Below are positions 54,787 to 62,373 of a DNA stretch of 64,000 bases, in pieces. A model generated the notes under the pieces. That model ran no database searches. It worked only from the letters and a program-made list of their open reading frames with translations, and had not been told where the DNA came from. Position 1 is the first letter of the stretch; each line of letters opens with the position of its first letter. Source of the DNA: an uncultured Lachnospiraceae bacterium (lineage in GTDB: Bacteria; Bacillota; Clostridia; Lachnospirales; Lachnospiraceae); assembly GCA_934320895.1 (NCBI GenBank), contig CAKRFY010000013.1:3932-67931 (forward strand), read 5' to 3'. A program made the translations under genes and the position numbers.

Positions 54787-54855
54787 CACGCAATTCTCCT
54801 CTCATTTCGCTTAAAACTCTTTATAACTCCACAAGTATCTTAATGCCAGTAAAAA

Positions 54856-56145
54856 TTATTCAACAATAAAACTATAACTTTTACAATTTTTAAATGCCTT
54901 ATCCGATATCTTTATTTTTTTGCTTTTTATGTATAATTTTATTTCATCATTATCAGAAAACGCATAATCTTCTATCATTTCTACATTTTCACTTATTATA
55001 AATGATTTTGCTGACACTGAAGAAAATGCATTCTTCCCAATTACTTTTACACTATCAGGAATTGCAATTTCATCTTTTGTTTCATCTCCAAAATATCCAC
55101 AAAGATAACCATCTTTCAAAACAATCATTCCATCGGTTATTACTGCCAAATCATTTCGAGCCAACTCATTTATTAACGATTCCCTCCAAGAATTGTACGA
55201 TGCCCAAAGAATATTTATTGATTTTGAATCTAACTGTGTTGTATTCAGCTCAATACTGCATTTATAGTTTTCAATATATGAATCATTTCTTACAAAACTA
55301 CTGTAATAGTCATCACCTTTAACCTTTTTTACCGAAGAAGGAAATACAATTCTTTTTAAAGCACCACATCCATTGTATATATTCTTTTTATAATATCCAT
55401 CTGCTGCATAACTATAACTGCCTGCACTAACATTCTCACAACCTTCAGCTATACTTGCTTCCGTTCTTGCATATGGAATTCTCACAAGTGTTTTTGCATC
55501 TTTTGTATACATAAGACCATCTATAGTCTTATACTTAGGATCATCACTTGAAACCTCAAAGTTCTCACAATCACCTACAAGACTAACTAAATCTATAAAA
55601 CGGAGTGGTGTAGAAAATATAACTTTTTTAAGAGACTTTTTACCAATTACAAACGGCGCAAGCATATCTTTCTTAGAGGGTTCTTTTACACCAATTTCTC
55701 CTGGAAGTGTCATCGTTTCAAGCAAATCACAGTCTTGGCATATCCCCCATCCTATCTCCTTAACAGTTTTAGGAATGACAATATTTTTTATGGATGTTCC
55801 TGCAAATGCCTGCATTCCTATTTCCTTTACGGTAGATGATATATTTACCATGCTAACATTAGTACAATCTTTAAATGCCTTTTCAGGTATTGATGTAACT
55901 CCTTTTTTGATAACAACCTTTTTAATCTTATTTTTTTGTGATGCTTTCGGTTTGGCACTGTCCGTCATTTTTCCTTTTCCACTAATAGTATAAACACCAC
56001 TTTTTAAACTTGCTGTTACATTTAAATCAGATTTTTTCGAAGCTGAAACATCTTTAGATAAAAAATTTAAACTTATTACCATCATAAGCATAAAATTTAT
56101 TATCATAAGCTTGATGTATGTTATATTTTTAATCTTTTTTTTCAA
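54856..56145 (-). CDS. BspA-like leucine-rich-repeat surface protein 2
   Basis: Paralog of the protein above: about 429 residues, same signal peptide plan, same repeats, with near-identical DNA at 55740-55990 versus 54413-54630. Starts with TTG at 56145 after AGGAGTG. Middle and end have diverged. The 70-bp gap between the genes makes a tandem pair, probably made by duplication and then homogenised. A 20-bp direct repeat lies about 150 bp upstream. Third, truncated family member at 11.2 kb. Confidence 0.85.
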   Translation of the reverse strand: MKKKIKNITYIKLMIINFMLMMVISLNFLSKDVSASKKSDLNVTASLKSGVYTISGKGKMTDSAKPKASQKNKIKKVVIKKGVTSIPEKAFKDCTNVSMVNISSTVKEIGMQAFAGTSIKNIVIPKTVKEIGWGICQDCDLLETMTLPGEIGVKEPSKKDMLAPFVIGKKSLKKVIFSTPLRFIDLVSLVGDCENFEVSSDDPKYKTIDGLMYTKDAKTLVRIPYARTEASIAEGCENVSAGSYSYAADGYYKKNIYNGCGALKRIVFPSSVKKVKGDDYYSSFVRNDSYIENYKCSIELNTTQLDSKSINILWASYNSWRESLINELARNDLAVITDGMIVLKDGYLCGYFGDETKDEIAIPDSVKVIGKNAFSSVSAKSFIISENVEMIEDYAFSDNDEIKLYIKSKKIKISDKAFKNCKSYSFIVE

Positions 56146-56285
56146 ATTTCAACACTCCTAACTATAATTTTTTAATTACTTTACAACATCACTTTTGTCA
56201 ATAGAAAAAATATATGCCCTTGTTATCAAATCTCACCTCCCACTACACAATTATATAACATCTGCAAAAATAAGGTACCCGTTTT

Positions 56286-56324
56286 GCAGTATTTGACTTT
56301 TTTTCGCAGTATTTGACTTTTTTT
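56286..56324. promoter_or_regulatory. Tandem direct repeat, candidate LytTR binding site
   Basis: Two perfect copies of a 19-bp unit that begins GCAGTATTTGAC and ends in T7, at 56286-56304 and 56306-56324, period 20. LytTR-family regulators such as AgrA bind tandem boxes about two helical turns apart. It lies between the LytTR system and the two surface genes, on whose upstream side it would be a good activator site. Confidence 0.6.
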
Positions 56325-56337
56325 GCCTTGTAAAAAC

Positions 56338-56380
56338 CAAAAATAGCCTTATGGATTCCTTACCATTAAGACTATTTTGG
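56338..56380 (-). terminator. Terminator of the two-component operon
   Basis: Stem of about 16 bp (56338-56354 with 56363-56380) overlapping the kinase stop, with T-rich sequence beyond on the minus strand. Confidence 0.8.
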
Positions 56381-57661
56381 AATTACACAGGAAAAAGAAA
56401 AAAAATTTTTATCATGTGTAATGGAATAAAAACCATCGTATTTCTCAATTACCCGTATGATATTATTTATTCCAATTCCATGATTTCTTTTGTTATTTTT
56501 CGTAGTTATATAACTTTCTCCTGAAGTTATTACACGACCATTATAAGTATTCTTTACAGAAATCACAACATTGTCGTCCTCTGAAATAAACTTTACCTTA
56601 ATTATTTTTTCATCAGTACACTTATTACACGCCTCTATAGCATTGTTTAATAGATTAGATAATAACACTGCAATATCTTGATCCTCAATTGATATTTTTT
56701 CTAAATCATTAATTTTATACACCATAACTATACCCTGCTCGATTGCCAAAAAATATTTTTCATTCAAAATTGCATTTACTATAGCATTATTTGTATCAAT
56801 ATAGTCTAAATTTTTTAACACTCTCCCTGTTATCTGTTTCAAATATTTTTCTAAATTTTCATACTGTTTCTTATAAAGTAACGACTGTATACAAATGAGT
56901 TGATTTTGATACTCATGACTAAGTTCCCGTTGTTGTCTTGTTGCTTCTGCCATAGATTCATATAATGAAAGCTTATGTCTTGCCTCTCGCTCAAATATTT
57001 TACGTTCATATAATTCATGTTCTTTATCTGCCACATCCTGCAACATATAAAAAAACATAATGTTTATTACAATCAATCCTAAAGCAAATATCCAAAATAT
57101 CTGCTTTTGTTTTTCATTTGTTATAAGTTCCGGTTTATAAACAAGTGAAATTATAATACAAATTGTAAAAAATGGAAAAAACATAAACTTAAGCCATGTT
57201 ACATCGCTTAAAAATTCTAGCCGACTTCGCTTAAGACTATTCCTAATAATAATTATTAACACAAATAATATCATCTTAGTCAAAAGAATCAAAAACACAC
57301 CGGCTCTTTGATTTTGTGTTACATCTCTCTCCAAAAGAGAAGTATCTATAATAATTGTTATATAATCTACTATCAAAACAAGACTTTCAAACAAAAAAGC
57401 TAACATAAAACTTTTTTTGTATGTAATATTCCAATATAATTTTGCTGCAACCACAACAATTACAATTATCGTTACTTGTTTTAGTAAAAACATATTTCTG
57501 AAAATAGTGGCAGAAATATACATCAATATACATAGTAATCCCCAAAATAATATCTGATATAACATTTTAATCTTTTTACCTTTACAAAATGTTTCAAAAA
57601 ATATTTTACAGCATACCATTTCCAATGGAATTATTACGTAATCCGAAATATTTAATATCAC
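56372..57661 (-). CDS. AgrC-like GHKL sensor histidine kinase
   Basis: Membrane sensor of a peptide or cell-surface signal. About six membrane helices in the first 200 residues, then RELSHEYQNQLICIQSLL with the phosphorylated His, the N-box LLSNLLNNAIEACNK and the glycine box HGIGINNI. GTG start overlaps the response-regulator stop by one base, so the two are coupled, with GGGGGA just upstream. No agrB/agrD gene is nearby, so the signal is unknown. Confidence 0.9.
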   Translation of the reverse strand: MILNISDYVIIPLEMVCCKIFFETFCKGKKIKMLYQILFWGLLCILMYISATIFRNMFLLKQVTIIVIVVVAAKLYWNITYKKSFMLAFLFESLVLIVDYITIIIDTSLLERDVTQNQRAGVFLILLTKMILFVLIIIIRNSLKRSRLEFLSDVTWLKFMFFPFFTICIIISLVYKPELITNEKQKQIFWIFALGLIVINIMFFYMLQDVADKEHELYERKIFEREARHKLSLYESMAEATRQQRELSHEYQNQLICIQSLLYKKQYENLEKYLKQITGRVLKNLDYIDTNNAIVNAILNEKYFLAIEQGIVMVYKINDLEKISIEDQDIAVLLSNLLNNAIEACNKCTDEKIIKVKFISEDDNVVISVKNTYNGRVITSGESYITTKNNKRNHGIGINNIIRVIEKYDGFYSITHDKNFFSFSCVIPK

Positions 57662-58386
57662 TATATTTCCCCCTTGTAATTTGCAAATATCTGCCTTACT
57701 GTTTTATACCTTGGCTTAGCTATTGGCAGCTCGCTTCCATTTATTAAAATAACCTTCTGCAGTTTTATACTTTTAATGTACTTCATATTAACCAAATAAC
57801 TTTGATGTATTCTCACAAATTTATTAACATCAAAATTATTTTCCATATTGTTCAACGTACCATCTAATCGCTTTACTTCAAGCTCATGTGTCATAATATA
57901 AAAGTGTAATTCGTGCAAATTACTTTCAATATATATTATACTATCTTCATTAATGTCCTTTGTACCTTCTTTAAATTTTAACGTATGAATTTCAACTGCA
58001 TAATTCATTTTTTCTAATATAGTCTCAATACATTCATTTACACTTTTATCAAAATTTGGTGAATTTTTTAATATGTAACGAACAGCATCCACTTCATACC
58101 CTTCTAATGCATAATTTATAAAAGCAGTTACAAACACAACAAATATATCTTTACACAATTCCCTTAATCTCTTAGCTGTTGAAATTCCATCTAAGCCTTC
58201 CATATTTATATCTAAAAATACTATATGATACTTTGCCATATCCATGTTAAGGTCAATAAACTCCTCCCCAGAATAAAATAAATGTATTTCATATTGAATC
58301 TTTCTTTCATCAAAGAACTTACTTACTATTTGTTTTAAATATTGAGCAAAAAACTTTTCATCATCACATATTGCTATTTTTAACAC
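57661..58386 (-). CDS. LytTR-family response regulator (AgrA-like)
   Basis: Receiver (residues 1-125) with the phosphorylated Asp in IVFLDINMEGLDG and LytTR DNA-binding domain at the end (VRIHQSYLVNMKYIKSIKL). A GTG at 58386 has GGGAG upstream and starts KIAICDDE, so I prefer it to the GTG seven codons earlier. Couples to the kinase gene. The direct repeat at 56286 is a plausible target. Confidence 0.9.
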   Translation of the reverse strand: MLKIAICDDEKFFAQYLKQIVSKFFDERKIQYEIHLFYSGEEFIDLNMDMAKYHIVFLDINMEGLDGISTAKRLRELCKDIFVVFVTAFINYALEGYEVDAVRYILKNSPNFDKSVNECIETILEKMNYAVEIHTLKFKEGTKDINEDSIIYIESNLHELHFYIMTHELEVKRLDGTLNNMENNFDVNKFVRIHQSYLVNMKYIKSIKLQKVILINGSELPIAKPRYKTVRQIFANYKGEI

Positions 58387-58725
58387 TATTACTTCTCCCT
58401 TTAGCACTATTCACCAACGAATTTATATATATACTTCTCCCCTAATAATATATTGACATTTTAATTAAATTGCAACTATATTGTAAGCGCTCATGATTTT
58501 TTATAAAATACTTAACGAATTATCTATTTAGGAAGTCCTAAATAAACTGTAATAAGAATAAACCTGTATTATTCACAATGCACCATGTAAGTGGCTGAAA
58601 GCCACATAGTTACTGTGTTTTAACTGCATATTGTTTTTCACCTATCAAGTGAATGAAAAAAGAGCATCCATTTGTGGTAAAATTAAGGTGTCAAATCAAA
58701 ATAAATACCAGCAAAGGAGCCCTTT

Positions 58726-60051
58726 ATGAGTATTATAAACACCTTATCTCTTGAAAGCAATAGACAGATTAAAATAAATTTTGATGGAGGAGATTTATCC
58801 TCCGATGCAGGCTTGCTTCTTATCAAAGAATTCGTAAACAAACTTGGTATTGATAAGCTTTTAGACAAAACTTTCAAGACCAATGATCCTGCATTATTCA
58901 GATATCATACGGATCAGAAAAACCTGCTCCAGATGATATATATGATCATTGCCGGTTATTTCGAAGATGATGCTTCCGACGAACTGACAAATGATCCTGT
59001 ATTCAAGTCTGTACTTGAAAAAGAATCGCTTGCATCACAGCCTACGGTATCAAGATTTTTTAATCGTATGGATGAAAATACCTTAAACCAATTCCTTACG
59101 ATTGGCAGAATACTTCGAAAGAGAATTTACAGTATTCAAATGCCACAAGCTGTTATTCTGGATTTGGATTCCACTCTTATTAATGCATACGGCAGCCAGG
59201 AAGGCAGAGCCTTTAACTTTCATTATCAAAGCAATGGCTATCATCCACTTGTCTGCTATGATGGAATGACTGGAGATCTGATAAAAATCCAGCTTCGTTA
59301 CGGAACACAGTATTCCTGCACTGGAGTGGTTGAATTCCTACAGCCGATACTCGATGAATACCTGAATGATTATCCGAAAATCCATATCCTACTTCGTGGT
59401 GACAGTGGTTTTGCTACGCCTGACCTTTACAGGCAGTGTGAGGAAAATGGCACAAGCTATGTAATTAGGCTGAAGGAGAATAGCATTCTCCGTGAAAAAG
59501 CATCTCATCTTGTGGATAAGCTTGATGAAATCACCAGGAATAACAAAGTTGATTATGCGAAAGTTTATGGTGAATTCATGTACAAAGCAGGTTCATAGCC
59601 TTATGAAAGGCGCGTAGTATGCAAGGTTGAAAAGCCAGAGAACCAGATGGTTTACATGTACACATTTGTTGTCACAAACATGGATTCATCACCAGAGTAT
59701 CTCATCAAATTTTACTGCAAAAGAGGACTGATGGAAAATTTCATCAAAGAAAGCAAATCCGGTTTTGATTTTGCTTCCGTAAGCAGTCATACCAGAATGG
59801 TAAATGCCAACAGGCTTCAGGTACACGCTCTTGCGTATAACATATTTAATTGGTTTAGACGATTGGCGTTATCAGCAAACATGCGAAAACAACATATTGA
59901 TACCGTCCGTTTAAAACTGCTGAAGATTGCTGCAAAAGTAATTCGTTCAGCAAGATATATAACATTCAAGCTGTGTAGCAGCTGCCCTTATAAGAATGAA
60001 TTCTATGAGACACTTTCAAATATCGGTAAGCTGAATGTGCAGCTGGAATAG
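58726..60051 (+). pseudogene. IS1380-family transposase interrupted by one stop codon
   Basis: DDE transposase with VILDLDSTLINAYG, LLRGDSGFATPDL and an end YCKRGLMENFIKESKSG. A single in-frame TAG at 59596-59598, where family members have Trp (SW then PYERRVVCKVE), splits it into 290- and about 150-residue pieces; the second begins in phase, so it is a point mutation. Total 441 codons, family-normal. A likely left terminal repeat starts near 58563 (CCTGTATTATTCACAATGCA), but its partner is not visible to the right. Confidence 0.88.
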
Positions 60052-60075
60052 CAACTATTAACGAACCTTGATAGC

Positions 60076-60198
60076 TTAACAATTGCCATTTTCGTATGTC
60101 TTTGAAATATCATCACATGATAATATTATTTCATCATTATTCATATTGTGTCTGTTATGATGAAACTTACCGTTCACTATTTCACTATTTTTAGTCAT
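60076..60198 (-). pseudogene. N-terminal fragment of an ABC transporter ATPase gene
   Basis: 40 residues ending at a stop: MTKNSEI... then IILSCDDISKTYENGN, the first strand of a LolD/MacB-type ATPase before its Walker A motif. ATG with GGGG-like site. The gene is cut off where IS1380-derived DNA begins. Likely the original partner of the FtsX permease at 62.4-64 kb. Confidence 0.65.
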
Positions 60199-60313
60199 TA
60201 TTTTTCCCCACAAAACCTATTTATACATATTTTTCCAACTACTGTATAGAAGCAAATTTCAATCGGTAAATTTATTGTACATCCTTTCAACAATTTTCGC
60301 AACCTTCATCAGT

Positions 60314-60940
60314 TTACACCAGCCTGCCTTCTTCAACCTCTATTATCTCATCACATAATGCGTTAAGATCCTCGTTTATATGACTTGCAATTATAATAAG
60401 GCTTCCTTCATCTTTAAGTTTTTTCAGAACTTCATAGAACCTCTCAATGCTTTCTTTATCAAGTCCGTTTGTGGGTTCATCAAGAAGCAGAAGCTTCGGA
60501 TGTTCCATGACCGCCTGAGCTATATTTAATTTCTGTTTCATTCCAAGAGAATATTTTTTAACCTTTCTCTTATCATCAGGATCAAGTCCTACCGACAAAA
60601 GACATTTTTTTATCTCGTCATCCGTAACCACATTATTTATCTTCGCAAGAGCCTTCAGATTGTCGCGCCCCGTCATATCATCAACCATATTCATATGTTC
60701 GATTATTATGCCTACACTCTCTGGAAACTCTATGTCCTTTCCAATTACTTTTCCATCAATGACCACACAGCCATCTGTAGGAAGTATCAACCCACATACA
60801 GCCCTTAAAAGCATTGTCTTTCCACTCCCGTTTCTTCCATGCAGACCATATACTCGCCCTCCCTCAAAAGTAAAATTTACATTTTGAAGTACCGTATTTC
60901 CCTTTATTCTTTTTGTAAAATTCTTAACTTCTACCTTCAT
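60314..60940 (-). CDS. ABC transporter ATP-binding protein
   Basis: Small, complete ATPase (about 208 residues): Walker A GRNGSGKTML, signature YSLGMKQKLNIAQ, Walker B LLLLDEPTNGLD and switch His in IIASHINEDL. The ATG at 60940 has AAGGGTG; upstream frame not needed. Follows a permease fragment on the same strand, so its transporter is probably nonfunctional. Confidence 0.9.
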   Translation of the reverse strand: MKVEVKNFTKRIKGNTVLQNVNFTFEGGRVYGLHGRNGSGKTMLLRAVCGLILPTDGCVVIDGKVIGKDIEFPESVGIIIEHMNMVDDMTGRDNLKALAKINNVVTDDEIKKCLLSVGLDPDDKRKVKKYSLGMKQKLNIAQAVMEHPKLLLLDEPTNGLDKESIERFYEVLKKLKDEGSLIIIASHINEDLNALCDEIIEVEEGRLV

Positions 60941-60986
60941 GTTTAACACCCTTTCTGTAATCCAATCCATAATATCATGGACTTTT

Positions 60987-61394
60987 TTAATCCTCGCCCT
61001 TTTTTAACAAATCCACTTTTTTAATATATATAAATAACAATACAATCACAATAAATATCAATGCTGATATAATAAACATGTCCTTATAAACACAGCCACC
61101 CATCTGTTTTATACGCAGCAAGCTCGTATAATTTGCAACATTAAATCTGTTTATTATTTCATATATTTTCCTTTTTCCCGAATCATCTACATACAACATC
61201 CTCTGATAAATATCTTCCCCTGAATACAAACCACACAAAAATACTGCATAAACAAGCAAAAAAGAAAAATTATAAGAAATACTCTTTTCAAGTAAAAACT
61301 GTATCAGTATCAACAACAGTTTTATGACATAGTTAATCATAAAATAAAATGTAAATCTCTCCCATCCAAAAGTACGCCCATATATGATACCCAA
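60987..61394 (-). pseudogene. C-terminal fragment of an ABC-2 type permease
   Basis: About 135 residues with two or three hydrophobic helices and IIFIVIVLLFIYIKKVDLLKK at the end, lying before the ATPase gene as its partner normally would. The start is arbitrary; the N-terminal half was replaced by the transposase remnant at about 61365. Confidence 0.6.
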
Positions 61395-62003
61395 AATGAA
61401 AATCTTGGAGATTTAGAAAGATTACAGAAAGTTTTTGACAATCTTCCAGATGAAAAATTAATACAAAGATTAAAAGAAAAAAGTGGAAAAGGCAGAAATG
61501 AATGGCCTGTAGAGGCCATGTGGAATTCTTTTATTGCAAGCTTTATATTTGACCATGACTCTGTTGCAAGTCTTTTAAGAGAACTCAACAGGAACAGTCA
61601 GCTTCGTATTATCTGTGGATTTCAATCGCATATATATTCCGTATTAACTGACAAAAAAGATAAGTATGGAAAAAGGATAAGGGAAAGCCGATATAAACTG
61701 GCTCCGACAGCAAGTGCATATACAAACTTTTTGAACAATTTAAAGGAATGTGAGGATGAATTAAGAGAAATGTTTGACACGCTTGTGAAATATATGTATA
61801 AAAACCTTAACGGTTTCGGTAAGATTATAGCAGCTGACGGAAAAGCCATACAAAGTTACATAAGAAGAATTTCAGAGAAAAACAGCGGTAACGAGGAGAG
61901 AGCCGTCCATGAGTCGAAAATTTTATATCAATATCTGCGTCAAAGTAGCCACAGCGAAAATAATTCCATTAAGAAAATTGTAGAATTGTGTCAAATTATA
62001 TGA
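61365..62003 (+). pseudogene. Truncated transposase (IS1182/IS5-like, DUF772 N-terminal region)
   Basis: Typical N-terminal features: DTQNENLGDLERLQKVFD, then PVEAMWNSFIASFIFDHDS and LLRELNRNSQLRIICGF. The DDE catalytic part begins with IIAADGKAIQSY but is then replaced by unrelated sequence ending LCQII. So both ends are lost. It lies opposite the permease fragment, showing where the insertion broke it. Confidence 0.75.
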
Positions 62004-62016
62004 TAAAATGGGTTCG

Positions 62017-62037
62017 TTACCGCCTCTATACCGGTAA
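62017..62037 (+). promoter_or_regulatory. Leader stem-loop of the toxin message
   Basis: TTACCG (62017-62022) and CGGTAA (62032-62037) form a hairpin just before the ribosome site, comparable in position to the 5' structure that limits Fst translation. TATGAT at 61999-62004 is the likely -10 box. Confidence 0.5.
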
Positions 62038-62055
62038 GGGAAGGAGGTGGATTGT

Positions 62056-62142
62056 ATGGATATAATTGTATCTATTTTTATTGCTGTTGTGAGCGGTGTA
62101 ATTTGTCATTACATCATTAAATGGCTGGATGGCAATAAATAG
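62056..62142 (+). CDS. 28-residue hydrophobic peptide, Fst/Ldr-type type I toxin candidate
   Basis: Starts MDIIVSIFIAVVSGVICH and ends in a short charged tail KWLDGNK. One membrane helix, then polar residues, as in Fst (33 residues), with the shared pattern S-x-x-I-A, G, and I-x-x-x-L-D. AAGGAGGTGG (62041-62050), nearly the full anti-Shine-Dalgarno complement, precedes the ATG. Family toxins insert in the membrane and arrest growth. An antisense RNA gene lies downstream. Identity rests on organisation and length; the peptide is too short for certainty. Confidence 0.72.
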   Translation: MDIIVSIFIAVVSGVICHYIIKWLDGNK

Positions 62143-62194
62143 TCGGTAATCAGCCTAATGGCGATATTCCTGCCATTTTGAAAAATTGGAAATA

Positions 62195-62228
62195 GAAAAC
62201 CGCCGATGTTGCACCATCGGCGGTTTTC
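62195..62228. terminator. Bidirectional terminator shared by toxin and antisense transcripts
   Basis: Perfect 14-bp stem (62195-62208 with 62215-62228), loop 6 bases, with A run before and T run after; the symmetric form serves both strands. Confidence 0.92.
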
Positions 62229-62272
62229 GTTTTGAAGTCGAATTGTATGGACTTCTTGTATCTATTTTGTCT
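62195..62272 (-). ncRNA. Predicted antisense antitoxin RNA
   Basis: A transcript from the promoter at 62279-62307 would begin near 62272, pass through the direct repeat, and end at the hairpin: about 78 bases, close to the 65 bases of RNA II of the Enterococcus par locus. It could pair both with the repeat at the toxin start and with the shared terminator loop. No transcript data; inferred from sequence. Confidence 0.6.
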
Positions 62273-62278
62273 GTCGAC

Positions 62279-62307
62279 ATTATATCATATGTAAAAGTTA
62301 TTGGCAA
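62279..62307 (-). promoter_or_regulatory. Strong promoter of the antisense RNA
   Basis: On the minus strand TTGCCA (62302-62307), 17 bp, TATAAT (62279-62284). Nothing but the predicted RNA lies within reach downstream on this strand. Confidence 0.8.
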
Positions 62308-62373
62308 TATACAAAAATACAATATAAAAAAAGATAATATGATATAAGAAGAAATTTCGTAAAATAATAGAAA

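Larger units (their letters stand above)
62051..62268. repeat. Direct repeats shared by toxin gene start and antisense RNA
   Basis: Copy 1 at 62051-62078 covers the toxin start; copy 2 at 62242-62268 lies beyond the terminator. The ATTGTATGGA and TTGTATCTATTTT parts are identical, separated by 5 or 4 unlike bases. Transcribed from the other strand, copy 2 becomes complementary to the toxin initiation region. Confidence 0.85.
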
